From positions 248,001-312,000 of the forward strand of contig NZ_JBHUNX010000001.1 in the NCBI RefSeq assembly GCF_042685645.1: 64,000 nt of DNA, in the 5' to 3' direction. The position numbers and the translations under genes were made by a program. This DNA is from Salininema proteolyticum (GTDB lineage: Bacteria > Actinomycetota > Actinomycetes > Mycobacteriales > Micromonosporaceae). Every line of letters begins with the position of its first letter. The stretch's first letter is position 1. The notes beneath the pieces were generated by a model. It was not told the DNA's origin. It saw nothing but the letters and a program-made list of their open reading frames with translations, and made no database searches. Shown here piece after piece: positions 52,611-60,918 of this stretch.

Positions 52611-52805
52611 GCCGGCCACGATACCTCGCGTCGGCACGGCGGCCGCGCTGTCAGGGGAGGAGGGCGCCGCTGCGAGTGCCGTAGACGCCCAACGGGCGTT
52701 GCAGAAGGGTAACGATTTCCGGAAGGCCTTGACCCCGAGGGTGTTTCCCACCATTTTAGTAGATAAGTTTCTTTATTTAATGGTGTTTTCTCAGGAAAGG
52801 CTCCC

Positions 52806-54188
52806 ATGAGACTCCGCAAGCTGCTCACAGTGTCCCTGGCGGTGGTGCTCGGGTCGCTGGCGCTGTCGGCCGCGCCGCCGGCGATCGCCAAGCCCGACAA
52901 GGACCTCCCCGACTGCTCCGAGCCCTGGCTCCGCGCCGAGGACTACGACAAGCACGACCGCGCCAGCCTCCACGGCGTGGAGTACCGCGCCAAGCGGTCC
53001 AGTCGCGACGTCGAGCCCGGCACGGACAAGTCGTGGCGGAGAGTCGGCGACTGCCGCCCGAAGGCCTCCTTCGCGTACTTCTCCTACTGGGGTTACGGCG
53101 ACCGCGACTACTGGGTCGCGGACATCGCCGAGTCCGGCAACGCCGAGAACCTCACTACGATCATGTACGCCTTCGCGGGCGTCCAGGACGGCGAGTGCGT
53201 GCTCGACCCGAACACCGACGCCGACTGGGAGATGCCCATAGACGCCGAGCACTCCGTCGACGGCGTCGCCGACGACCCTGACCAGGAGCTGAAGGGGCAC
53301 TTCAACCAGCTGCTCAAGCTCAAAGAGCTCTACCCGCACCTGTCCGTGACGCTCTCGGTCGGCGGAGGGACGTGGAGCCAGGGCTTCTCCGACGTGGACG
53401 GCGAATGGGCCGCCTTCGCCGACTCCTGCGCCGCCCTGATCGAGGACCCCCGCTGGGAGGGCCTGTTCGACGGCGTCGACATCGACTGGAAGACCCCGAA
53501 CTTCTGCCCCGGCTGGGGAACGTACTGCGATGAGTCGGGTCCCGGCGTCATGGTGGACATGCTCCGCGAACTGCGCCGGGCTCTCGGCGAGGACGCGGTG
53601 ATCTCGGTCGCCACCCCGGTGAACACGTGGGAGGGCAACCACCTCGACAGCACCGACTGGGTGGGGGCCTCCGAGTACGCCGACCACTACAACATGCTGA
53701 GCTACTACTACCACGGTTCGTGGGAGCCGGAGCGGATCGGCAACCACGCTCCGCTGTACTGGACGGAGGGGCAGCCCGCCGAGCCGCTCTCCATCGAGGA
53801 GACCGTGGACTGGTACCTCGACCACGGCATGGACCCGGAAAAGCTCAACCTGGGCTTCAGCCTGGCCGCACAGGGCTGGACCGGCGTGGACGACCCGGCC
53901 GTCGGCTCCAGCGCCACGGGACTGGCCGAGGGCCAGTACGAGACCGATCCCGGCTACGCCGACTGGAACTGGATCAGCGAGCGGTGCCCGGCCAACGGCG
54001 TCGACGGAGGCACCGCGCACTGCTGGAACGGCGAGGACTGGTGGAGCTACGACTCGGTCGAGACCGTGGCCCTCAAGGTCGACTGGGCCATGGAGAAGGG
54101 ACTCGGAGGCGTCTGGGCATGGGAGCTGTCCAACGACAACGATGAGGGCGAGTTCTTCGGCCAGATCCGCGAGTCCCTGTACGACTGA
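52806..54188 (+). CDS. Secreted GH18 chitinase-like protein, catalytic Glu missing
   Basis: The 460-residue protein has a signal peptide (KLLTVSLAVVLGSLALSAAPPAIA) and a single GH18 TIM barrel. Strand motifs are clear: KASFAYFSYWGYG, NLTTIMYAFAG, LSVTLSVGGGTWSQGF, FDGVDIDWK, VISVATPVN and GVWAWELSND. In active chitinases the fourth motif is DxxDxDxE. Here the last position is Lys229 (codon AAG 53490-53492) in place of the catalytic Glu. The second catalytic region, usually MxYD, reads MLSYYYHG, so that Asp is also lost. The sugar-binding Trp near the end is kept. It is therefore probably a chitin- or glycan-binding protein, not a hydrolase. The start has AGGAAAGG upstream in an A/T-rich promoter region. 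Confidence 0.88.
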   Translation: MRLRKLLTVSLAVVLGSLALSAAPPAIAKPDKDLPDCSEPWLRAEDYDKHDRASLHGVEYRAKRSSRDVEPGTDKSWRRVGDCRPKASFAYFSYWGYGDRDYWVADIAESGNAENLTTIMYAFAGVQDGECVLDPNTDADWEMPIDAEHSVDGVADDPDQELKGHFNQLLKLKELYPHLSVTLSVGGGTWSQGFSDVDGEWAAFADSCAALIEDPRWEGLFDGVDIDWKTPNFCPGWGTYCDESGPGVMVDMLRELRRALGEDAVISVATPVNTWEGNHLDSTDWVGASEYADHYNMLSYYYHGSWEPERIGNHAPLYWTEGQPAEPLSIEETVDWYLDHGMDPEKLNLGFSLAAQGWTGVDDPAVGSSATGLAEGQYETDPGYADWNWISERCPANGVDGGTAHCWNGEDWWSYDSVETVALKVDWAMEKGLGGVWAWELSNDNDEGEFFGQIRESLYD

Positions 54189-54208
54189 CGTCGAACGGAC
54201 ATGAGGAC

Positions 54209-54232
54209 GGGCCGGCGTCCGCGCGCCGGCCC
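54209..54232. terminator. Terminator between GH18-like and DoxX-like genes
   Basis: A 9-bp perfect GC stem (GGGCCGGCG with its complement) and a 6-nt loop lie between the convergent genes, followed on the plus strand by CCCTTTAG. Confidence 0.75.
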
Positions 54233-54235
54233 CCT

Positions 54236-54610
54236 TTAGAAGGCGTAGGGTCCGAACCGGCCCCAGACGGTGAACACCGCCAGGACGAGCAGCACCGCGG
54301 GGACCGCCAAGCGGTCGAACTCGCGGCGCCGCAGGTGGACGGCCACGGCGACGACCATGATCACGGCGAGCCCGGCGGCCGCCAAGGGCGTCAGGACCGT
54401 CGCGATCCCGGTCAGCCCGGGCAGGAGGACGCCGAGGGCGCCCAGCACCTCGACCAGGCCCAGCAGCTTCACCGCCCCGCGGGGGAGGGAACCGAGCGAG
54501 GCCATTCCCTTCTCCACCAGCGTCTCTCGCGAGAGGGACGCCTTCATCAGTCCGGCGGGCAGGAATCCGGCCGCGAGGACGAAGGCGGCGATCCAGAGGG
54601 CGAGGTCCAT
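54236..54610 (-). CDS. DoxX-like membrane protein
   Basis: The 124-residue protein has four membrane helices: LALWIAAFVLAAGFLPAGLMK, VKLLGLVEVLGALGVLLPGLTG, LTPLAAAGLAVIMVVAVAVHL and LAVPAVLLVLAVFTVWG. LIEVLGA-type sequence (GLVEVLGALGVLLP) and H-L-R-R-R-E after helix 3 are DoxX-family hallmarks. It follows the TetR gene by 8 bp and is its likely target. Proteins of this family help handle oxidative or thiol stress in some bacteria; no such role is shown here. Confidence 0.8.
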   Translation of the reverse strand: MDLALWIAAFVLAAGFLPAGLMKASLSRETLVEKGMASLGSLPRGAVKLLGLVEVLGALGVLLPGLTGIATVLTPLAAAGLAVIMVVAVAVHLRRREFDRLAVPAVLLVLAVFTVWGRFGPYAF

Positions 54611-54618
54611 GAGGTCTC

Positions 54619-55227
54619 CTAAGCGGGTTCGTCGGGGTCGGCGGCCAGCCGGAGCATGAGGATCAGCTCGTCGATCCGCTCCACGATGTCCGAGCGGCCG
54701 TGGAGGGTCCGCGACACCTCTTGGGCCCCGTAGAAGGCCGAGACGGTCACCCGCGCGATCTCTTCGGGAACGACGCCCGTCCGGAGCTCTCCGGCTTCCG
54801 CCGCTTCAGTGTAGAGGGCGGTCAGCTGGGACGTCCAGTCCACGAATGGCGTCGGCAGCTCCACGTCGATGAAGTCGCGCTCGGCCTGGAGACGGGTGGC
54901 GGCGCGGACGATCGTCTGGTCGCGGAACTCCACGGCCAGTTCGCGGAGGATGGCCCACACGGTGTCCAGGGCCCGGGGGTGCGCCGACCGGAACTCGGGG
55001 ATGCGGGGAGGCCACCGCTCGTAGAAGAGGGCCACGATCGCCGAGGCGATGTCCCCCTTGGAGGCGAAGTGGAAGGTCAGCGCGCCTTTGGTGACGTCGG
55101 CGTCGGCCGCGATGCGGGCCACCGTGGTGGATTTGTACCCCGTGTCGGCGAAGGCCTTCGCGGCGGCGTCCAGGACCTGCTTCCGGGTCTGTCGGGAGCG
55201 TTCCTGCTTGGGTCGGGCTCGGTTCAC
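54619..55227 (-). CDS. TetR regulator of the GBL-receptor (ScbR/ArpA) type
   Basis: The 202-residue regulator starts at GTG 55227. The DNA-binding domain is KQERSRQTRKQVLDAAAKAFADTGYKSTTVARIAADADVTKGALTFHFASKGDIA, close to the gamma-butyrolactone receptor pattern with GALxFHFASK. The ligand half keeps RLQAERDFIDVELPTPFVDWTSQL and EIARVTVSAFYGAQEVSR, also typical of the receptor group. No butyrolactone synthase (AfsA-type) gene is visible, so it may be a pseudo-receptor or may sense another signal. An 18-bp palindrome covers its start codon. It is upstream of the DoxX-like gene. Confidence 0.8.
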   Translation of the reverse strand: MNRARPKQERSRQTRKQVLDAAAKAFADTGYKSTTVARIAADADVTKGALTFHFASKGDIASAIVALFYERWPPRIPEFRSAHPRALDTVWAILRELAVEFRDQTIVRAATRLQAERDFIDVELPTPFVDWTSQLTALYTEAAEAGELRTGVVPEEIARVTVSAFYGAQEVSRTLHGRSDIVERIDELILMLRLAADPDEPA

Positions 55228-55238
55228 ACGTGAGAACC
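55221..55238. promoter_or_regulatory. 18-bp palindrome over the TetR start
   Basis: GGTTCACACGTGAGAACC has 9-bp arms with one mismatch and includes the start codon of the GBL-receptor-like gene. It is the most likely autoregulatory operator. Confidence 0.6.
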
Positions 55239-55257
55239 TTACCGGGTGGACCGGGCG

Positions 55258-55314
55258 GCCCGGCGACGGCTTTCGCCGGGCACGGGAAAGGGCCGGCAGC
55301 TAGCTTGCCGGCCC
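55258..55314 (-). terminator. Two adjacent hairpins upstream of the TetR gene
   Basis: On the minus strand, a 9-bp GC stem at 55290-55314 (arms GGGCCGGCA and complement) is followed by TTTCCC, and a second 9-bp stem spans 55258-55281. They would end transcription coming from the short ORF at 55398-55442 before the TetR gene, or act as an attenuator. Confidence 0.65.
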
Positions 55315-55397
55315 CCTTCGCATGCGGACGCTTCCGCAGAGGTCTGAAGACGCACCGCCGCCGAGGCCGTCGCCCCGTCGCGTGCAGCGGTGATCTG

Positions 55398-55442
55398 TTA
55401 CTTGACTTCCTTAAGAGGAAGCGTCCGCTCAACGAAGATCAT
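55398..55442 (-). CDS. Possible 14-residue peptide gene or leader peptide
   Basis: ATG 55442 is preceded on the minus strand by AAAGGAGGT with 9 nt of spacing, the best Shine-Dalgarno in the region. The peptide would be MIFVERTLPLKEVK, ending with TAA. A 7-bp hairpin (55469-55485) lies in the leader, and strong terminator hairpins follow 85 bp downstream. It could be a leader peptide that controls read-through into the GBL-receptor-like gene, or a tiny signalling or RiPP-like peptide. No maturation gene is nearby. Such a short ORF can also occur by chance. Confidence 0.35.
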   Translation of the reverse strand: MIFVERTLPLKEVK

Positions 55443-55749
55443 CGGAACGGCACCTCCTTTCTGACCACGCCCCACCGAGTGGGGCTCCAACAGAGACAAG
55501 TAAAAGATAGCAATACCTCAAGCAAAGGTCCATTCTTTTTCCACCAGCGGAAACGCCGAGGACTTCCGCCTCATGCGCGGCCCTCGGCCCACTGCTTCGA
55601 CGGCGAGAAGGTCGGGCGCGCCACTTCCGCCTTGCGCGCGGTCCTCGGCCCCTCCCGGCGCCGGGACGGAGCTTCCACGCTGTGAGCGACGGCGGGCGCG
55701 CGGTCGCGGAACCGGGACCGCCCGACAGGATCAGCGCTGCCCCGCCCGG
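55443..55749. other. 307-bp intergenic region, A/T-richer leader and promoter area
   Basis: The region holds the hairpin GCCCCAC-CGA-GTGGGGC at 55469-55485 and an A/T-rich patch at 55500-55545 that could be the promoter for the minus-strand 14-residue ORF. Two similar stretches ending CCTCGGCC (near 55587 and 55652) lie beside the C terminus of the TPR-like gene. I see no protein gene or tRNA. Confidence 0.5.
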
Positions 55750-58677
55750 TCAGCCCTCCATGCACCAGATGCGGATGTTCTCGCCCAGGTCCCAGTCGTC
55801 GGCGCTCAGCCGGCCGAGCATGTCGTTGCCCAGCACGGTGGCCTCGTTGACCGCGTTGACGCTGTAGAGCAGGTTCATGGCGCTCTCCACCGCCTCCACC
55901 GCCAGCGACGTGAACGGCGGATCGGCCGCCAGGTAGGCGTCGCGGGCGCGGACCTCCAGCTCCAGCAGCGGCGCCACCTCGTCCCTCGTCTCCGGCAGGC
56001 GGTCGTGGCGGTCGGTGAAGGCCCGGTACAGCAGCTGCGAATGCTGCCGGAAGGTGTGCCCCAGCTCGATGCGGCACTGCATGACGTACTTGGGGTCGGA
56101 GTCCTCCTCCGCCACCTCGCCCTTCAGACGCCCGGCCACATAGGCCATGGTGGACAGCGCCTTCGTGAAGTCGTCCTCCGATCGCGGCGGCAGCTCCGAG
56201 GGGTCCGCCCCGGGCGGCTCCACCAACAGCCACGAGATCGAGCGCGAGGCCCTCGCCCACAGCTGGAGGAAACCGTGCTCCTCGAAACCGACGGCGGCGC
56301 GCGGGAACATCGCCAGCGCCTCGTCGAAACGGTGCATGCCCTGCAGCAGGTGCGCCGCCGTCCACAGCGTGTTCGTGTAGACGTGGTGGTCGTGGTACTC
56401 CTCGTCCTCCTCCATCAGCCGGATCGCCGCCTCGGCGTGATCGATGCCCCGCTCGGGCTGGAAGCACTCCTCGTAGATCTCGGCCAACTGGACGTGCACG
56501 TTGATGCGCCGGTCGACGTCGTCGTCGTCCAGGTCCGGCAGGATGGCCTGCAGGTACTCCGCCGAGCAGAGCGGACGGCCCTGGCGGCGCAGCGACAGCG
56601 CCATCATGTGGCGCCCGATGATCCCGCCGGTGGAGATGCCGTGCCGGTCGCCCAGGACGGCCATCTGCAGGCACGCCCGCTGCGACTCGTCCTCGCCGCC
56701 CATCCACGAGTGCGCGTCGGCCAGCACGTGGTGCAGGGTGATCACGAAGCCCGGGTGGATGAACGGGGAGACGTCCTCGAGCCCCTTCTCCGCCACCGGG
56801 ATCGCCGACTCCGGCTGGTCCAGCGCCATGTGCGTGGTGGACAGCGACATGGCCGCCCGGTTGATCACGCCGGGGTTCTCCGAAAGCAGAGCCTGCTGGA
56901 AGGACTCCTCGTAGAGGTTCAGGCGCTCTTCGGGGTCCTCGATCAGGCCGCCGGCCAGGTCCAGCACGTCGCAGCGGCGGAAGTGCGCCCAGCGGTGCTC
57001 GATCGACTGCAGCAGCGCGTCCAGCTCCAGCGCCCGGCGCCTCAACTCGTCCAGCGCGTCGGGGTCGCCGTCCTCGACGATCACCTGGTAGTGCGCCCGC
57101 TGCGCCTCGATCCTCAAGGTGGCCGCCCGGATCGAGTAGTAGTCGCGGTCGTCGACGCGCTCGGAGTTGAGCAGCTCGTCGGCCTGCCGCCGGTACAGGT
57201 CGAGGGTCTCCATGACCTGGTACGTGGACAGGTGCGGCGACTCGCCCAGGGCGTCCACGCGGATCGTCAGAGCGCGCCCGTGCATCCCGGCCTCGTCGAA
57301 CCGGTCGGCCACCGCCTCCAATTCCTGCGCGGTGTCGTACGACTCCCGGGACGTCGCGGTGCGCGCGTAGGCCACCTGCGCCCCGAGCGAACCCGGCAGG
57401 TCCATCCCGAGCCGGTCGGCGATCGCGCCGACCCGCTGCCACGCCTGCGTCTGCGCCGGAAGGAAGTCCTCGCTGCGCCGCTGCGCCTCCAGGATGGCCA
57501 TGTCCAGGTCCGACTCCGTGACCGCCTCGTCCAGGCCGTCGTCCTCGACCTGCTGCGCGAAGGCGTAGTTCTTGAAGCCCATGGGAACCGGCACCGGGAA
57601 CGTGCCGAACTCGATCACCCCGGCCGACGACTCGCCCACATGGCCGTTGCCGTTGCGCGCGTCGAACTCCGCCGCCAGCGCCACGCGCTCCGACTCGGCC
57701 CACTCGGCCAGCTCGGCGGCGCTGAACTCGTTCCCGTCCGGCCCCGGCAGCGGCAGCTCCGGCTGGCCCAGGTCGAGGAAACGCCGGCAGAGGATCACCA
57801 GGACCTCGGCGAAGCCCAGGCGCATGGCGGGATTGAAGTCCCCGTAGAGCTCCTCGGCGTGCTCCTCCAGGATCGCCACCGCGCGGGCCTCGTTGCCCGA
57901 CACGGCGCAGAACTGGAGGTGCTCCACGATCAGGTCGAGCAGGTCCACGCGCCCGCGCGCCATGGTGAAGCCCCGCAGGTGCGACTCGCGCGCCATCGCC
58001 GGGTCCCCCAGTCTGGCGTGCGCGAACATCGCCGTCGTCCACGTCTCGTGCGGCTGGCGGCGGCACTGGTCCTCCACCTCCAGGGCGGCGTTCAGGAAAC
58101 CGAGCACGTCCTCCATCGAGGCGTCGGTGTCCCACAGGACGTCGGCCAGGAACGAGGCCCGGCAGGCGTTGCAGTCGCTCATGGAGTCGGGGTCGCAGTC
58201 CTCGGAGGCCCGGAAGGACTTCCACATCCTGTCCCAGTCGCCGATCGCGTAGGCCAGGCGCATGTCCTCGAACCATCCCGCGTGGTCGGAGTACCCCTCC
58301 TGGAGGTAGGCCGTCCGCATCTCCATCAGCACGGCCTCGACCAGGTCCAGCGAGTAGTCCGGGTCGTCGGTCATGGCCTGGACGATCCAGCGGTAGGACC
58401 ACAGGAAGCGGTGCGAGGAGTAGTCGTCGAAGGTCTCGCGCCTCTCCTCGAAGCGCTCGCAGAGGCGCGCGAAGTGGGGCACCATCTCGGTCGTGCCGGT
58501 CCAGTTGCGGTGGGCGGAGACGAGGTCGACGAGGCAGTAGTTGACGAGCCGCTCGTCGCCGAGGCTCTCGGCGGCCTGGGCGGCCTCCTCGAGCAGGGCG
58601 ACCTTCTCGACTCCGTCGGGGCGGTCGTCGACGGACAGGATCATGCTCCAGATCTCGTCTGCGTTCGCGTATGCCAT
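55750..58677 (-). CDS. Large TPR-like helical repeat protein
   Basis: The 975-residue soluble, very acidic protein has no signal peptide. It consists almost wholly of paired helices with TPR-like spacing, for example KVALLEEAAQAAESLGDERLVNYCLVDL, RVDLLDLIVEHLQFCAVSGNEARAVAILEEHAEELYGD and VDRRINVHVQLAEIYEECFQPERGIDHAEAAIRLMEEDEEY. Two halves may be separated near residue 320-400 by a linker (ESSAGVIEFGTFPVPVPMGFKN). No enzymatic motif is visible. It is followed upstream by a membrane-protein gene 9 bp away in the same direction, so the pair forms an operon. A scaffold or regulator role is inferred from the fold only. Confidence 0.75.
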   Translation of the reverse strand: MAYANADEIWSMILSVDDRPDGVEKVALLEEAAQAAESLGDERLVNYCLVDLVSAHRNWTGTTEMVPHFARLCERFEERRETFDDYSSHRFLWSYRWIVQAMTDDPDYSLDLVEAVLMEMRTAYLQEGYSDHAGWFEDMRLAYAIGDWDRMWKSFRASEDCDPDSMSDCNACRASFLADVLWDTDASMEDVLGFLNAALEVEDQCRRQPHETWTTAMFAHARLGDPAMARESHLRGFTMARGRVDLLDLIVEHLQFCAVSGNEARAVAILEEHAEELYGDFNPAMRLGFAEVLVILCRRFLDLGQPELPLPGPDGNEFSAAELAEWAESERVALAAEFDARNGNGHVGESSAGVIEFGTFPVPVPMGFKNYAFAQQVEDDGLDEAVTESDLDMAILEAQRRSEDFLPAQTQAWQRVGAIADRLGMDLPGSLGAQVAYARTATSRESYDTAQELEAVADRFDEAGMHGRALTIRVDALGESPHLSTYQVMETLDLYRRQADELLNSERVDDRDYYSIRAATLRIEAQRAHYQVIVEDGDPDALDELRRRALELDALLQSIEHRWAHFRRCDVLDLAGGLIEDPEERLNLYEESFQQALLSENPGVINRAAMSLSTTHMALDQPESAIPVAEKGLEDVSPFIHPGFVITLHHVLADAHSWMGGEDESQRACLQMAVLGDRHGISTGGIIGRHMMALSLRRQGRPLCSAEYLQAILPDLDDDDVDRRINVHVQLAEIYEECFQPERGIDHAEAAIRLMEEDEEYHDHHVYTNTLWTAAHLLQGMHRFDEALAMFPRAAVGFEEHGFLQLWARASRSISWLLVEPPGADPSELPPRSEDDFTKALSTMAYVAGRLKGEVAEEDSDPKYVMQCRIELGHTFRQHSQLLYRAFTDRHDRLPETRDEVAPLLELEVRARDAYLAADPPFTSLAVEAVESAMNLLYSVNAVNEATVLGNDMLGRLSADDWDLGENIRIWCMEG

Positions 58678-58686
58678 GGTGTTCCC

Positions 58687-59280
58687 CTACTGGGTCGGCG
58701 GCGTCTCGGCGTGCTCTATCCACGGCTCGTGCGCCCGGTGGTCGGGAATACGGGTCGCGTCGGCCGCGGTCCTGTCCATCCTTTCGGTGAATCTCCGGAA
58801 GTCCTCCGGGTCGGCCAGGGTGGCCGACACGGGCGTCTTCTCCACGGTGCCGTCGCGGTAGACGAGGACGACCCGGCCGTCCCTCAGCTCGAGCCGCTGG
58901 CACTCGCAGGTCTGCTGGGGGTAGCGGTTCGGCCAGAGGCCCAGTCCGGCCATGGTGATCTGCCCCGACGGGGCGGGGGCGCGGGGATCGTACCGCCCCG
59001 GGACCGCGGTGACGGGCTCGTAGGGCGCGCCGTACGGGTCGTACCGGTCGGCCGCGGCCGAGTGGGGGCCGCCGGGGTGCCGTTCGGGGTGGGGGTGGAA
59101 GTAGAAGTACGGCCGGTTCAGCATGAGCCAGCCGAGCGCGATGGGGGCCAGCGAGGCGAAAAGCTGGACGACGAGCACGTTCTCGAGGGTGGTGACCATC
59201 AGCCAGGCCACCCAGACCAGCGAGAACAGACCGAGGCCGAGGAACAGCCAGGCCCAGGATCTCCGGAAGCGGATCCGCAC
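58687..59280 (-). CDS. Membrane protein with cytoplasmic or extracellular soluble tail
   Basis: The 197-residue protein starts at GTG 59280 (GGGAGG 5 nt upstream). Two helices lie at about 9-30 (WAWLFLGLGLFSLVWVAWLMV) and 33-55 (ENVLVVQLFASLAPIALGWLML). A Pro/Tyr/His-rich linker (YFYFHPHPERHPGG..., YDPYGAPYEPVTAVPGRYDPR) leads to a small domain with ECQRLELRDGRVVLVYRDGTVEKTPVSATLADPEDFRRFTERMD. That domain has no family I recognise. It is the first gene of a two-gene operon with the TPR-like protein. Confidence 0.7.
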   Translation of the reverse strand: MRIRFRRSWAWLFLGLGLFSLVWVAWLMVTTLENVLVVQLFASLAPIALGWLMLNRPYFYFHPHPERHPGGPHSAAADRYDPYGAPYEPVTAVPGRYDPRAPAPSGQITMAGLGLWPNRYPQQTCECQRLELRDGRVVLVYRDGTVEKTPVSATLADPEDFRRFTERMDRTAADATRIPDHRAHEPWIEHAETPPTQ

Positions 59281-59501
59281 GTCGCCTCCCTTCTGTCATA
59301 CCGAGCCGGGAAATATGGGGACCGCCCGGCGCCTGCGGGGTCCCTCGGCGCGTGAGCGGTGATCGCTTCCAGTTTAAGGACTGAGCGCCAAAGCCGCGAG
59401 CCCGCCCGGCCCGTGTCGTCCGCGTGGTGGAGGTCCGGACGCGAAAACGTCTAGATGCCGGGTTTCCGCCACAGTGCCTGAGCGCGTGCGAGTTCCATTC
59501 C

Positions 59502-60497
59502 CTAGATGTCGCGCGCGGCCATGTATCCGCAGATGTCGAGGAACGCGTTGCGGGTCGCCCCTTCGGGAAGCGACTCCGCCAGGGCGCGAGCCTCGGCGAT
59601 GTAGCGGGACAGGACGTCCTTGGCCTGCCGCAGGGCCTCGGACCGGCGGAGCAGTTTCAGGGACTCCTCCAGGTCCTCGGGGGCCACCGGTCCGGACACG
59701 AGCTCGCGCAGGCGGGCCTCGGAGGGGTCGTCCCCTTGCAGCGCATAGAGGACGGCGAGGGTGGGGATGCCCTCCATGAGGTCGGTGCCCGGGGTCTTGC
59801 CGGAGCGCTCCGAGGCGATGTCGATGATGTCGTCGGAGATCTGGAAGGCGACGCCGATCTTCTCGCCGAAGAGGGCGGCCTTCTCCACCTGGTCGGCCGG
59901 GGCGCCGGACAGCCACGCGCCGAAGTGGGAGCAGCAGGCGATGAGCGAGCCGGTCTTCTCGGCCAGCACGTCCAGGTGCCAGTCGACGGGGTCCATGCCC
60001 TCGGGCTTGGGGATGGTCTCGTTGATCTGCCCGCGCACCAGGCGGCCGAAGGTCTCGGCCTGGAAGCGGACGGCGTCGGGGCCGAGGTCGGCCATGATCT
60101 GGGCGGCCTCGGTGAAGAGGTAGTCGCCGGTGAGGATGGCGACGGAGTTCGACCAGCGGCTGTTGGCGCTGGGGGCGTTGCGGCGCTTGGTCGCCTCGTC
60201 CATGACGTCGTCGTGGTACAGGGTGGCGAGGTGGGTCAGCTCCAGGGCGATGGCCGCCTCCCGCACTCCGTCGGCGCCGGGGTCGCCCAGCTGCGCGGCG
60301 GTCATGGTCAGCAGGGGTCGGAACCGCTTGCCGCCGGCGTGGATGAGGTGCGCTCCCGACTCGCGCAGGAGTGGGTGCTCGATGTCCACCGTCGCGAGGA
60401 GCTGCGCCTCGATCTCGGCGAGCGTGTCCGTCATGACCTGTGCGAACTCGGGGTCGGTGAACATCAGTGCACTCTGGGCTTGATCCGTGGTTGCCAC
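59502..60497 (-). CDS. Polyprenyl diphosphate synthase (menaquinone side chain)
   Basis: The 331-residue enzyme elongates farnesyl or geranylgeranyl diphosphate with isopentenyl diphosphate. Both aspartate-rich motifs are complete: LYHDDVMDEAT near 105 and ISDDIIDIAS near 228. The chain-length region before the first motif (ELTHLATLYHDD) has small residues, as in long-chain synthases. KRFRPLLTM near 55 binds diphosphate, and GDYLFTEAAQIM follows the first motif. It most likely makes the menaquinone tail, which fits the MenJ-like enzyme and Complex I at 23.6-40.4 kb. The start is GTG 60497 with almost no leader; TAAGGT 8 nt upstream suggests a leaderless transcript. Confidence 0.88.
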   Translation of the reverse strand: MATTDQAQSALMFTDPEFAQVMTDTLAEIEAQLLATVDIEHPLLRESGAHLIHAGGKRFRPLLTMTAAQLGDPGADGVREAAIALELTHLATLYHDDVMDEATKRRNAPSANSRWSNSVAILTGDYLFTEAAQIMADLGPDAVRFQAETFGRLVRGQINETIPKPEGMDPVDWHLDVLAEKTGSLIACCSHFGAWLSGAPADQVEKAALFGEKIGVAFQISDDIIDIASERSGKTPGTDLMEGIPTLAVLYALQGDDPSEARLRELVSGPVAPEDLEESLKLLRRSEALRQAKDVLSRYIAEARALAESLPEGATRNAFLDICGYMAARDI

Positions 60498-60612
60498 CCC
60501 TCTACCTTATCCGGTGATCGGGGTTTCGTCGCACTGCGTCGGGAACGGATGTCCTGGGACTCTCAGCGGAGAGTACGCCGTCCGGGGGGTTCTTCGAACA
60601 GGGTTGCTCATG

Positions 60613-60618
60613 TATAGT
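60613..60618 (+). promoter_or_regulatory. -10 box before the structured RNA
   Basis: TATAGT starts 1.5 helix turns before the first stem of the RNA candidate. The -35 region (TTCTTC at 60590-60595, spacing 17) is weak. Transcription would start near 60625. Confidence 0.5.
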
Positions 60619-60622
60619 GTTT

Positions 60623-60860
60623 GCTTAACCACAGGAGCACCGAAGGCTTTCCCCTCCAAAGGGGGAGAGGAGCTGCGGCGGCGGCAAGGCCCTCGAGAGG
60701 GCCACTGCGATATGGGTGGGGACTCGGAGTCCGCCGCCGCAGCTCAATACGGGGAAGGTTGGTTTCCGACCCGCTGAACCGACACTTGCGGAATCGGGAA
60801 CCAACCCCCCTTGGAGGAACGACCAGATGGGTGGCCGCACCCGAGTGAGTTGAGTTGATC
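60623..60860 (+). ncRNA. Structured RNA candidate upstream of the IclR gene
   Basis: The region folds into three strong elements. An 8-bp stem lies near 60648-60668 (TTTCCCCT...AGGGGGAG). A perfect 15-bp stem pairs GAGCTGCGGCGGCGG (60669-60683) with 60731-60745 and encloses the hairpin GGCCCTCGAGAGGGCC. A 13-bp stem pairs GGTTGGTTTCCGA with 60794-60806, enclosing CCGC...GCGG. The last stem runs into CCCCCCTTGGAGGAAC and an ATG, an 8-codon frame MGGRTRVS. It is a non-coding RNA or leader of unknown class. I see no match to SRP, tmRNA, RNase P or c-di-AMP riboswitches. Confidence 0.55.
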
Positions 60861-60918
60861 CGTGGCCGACGATCCTCACCGTCGTCCACTTGCTGACAAT
60901 TCTGCACTCTCGCGAGGG

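Noticed and set aside
55573..59355. Long plus-strand frame antisense to the TPR-like operon
   Set aside because: The minus strand has Shine-Dalgarno sites, coherent helical repeats and membrane helices. The plus frame does not.
60623..60860. c-di-AMP (ydaO), cobalamin, tmRNA, SRP or RNase P RNA
   Set aside because: GCTTAAC at the 5' side resembles part of ydaO, but the conserved 3' motifs are absent, and none of the other classes fits.
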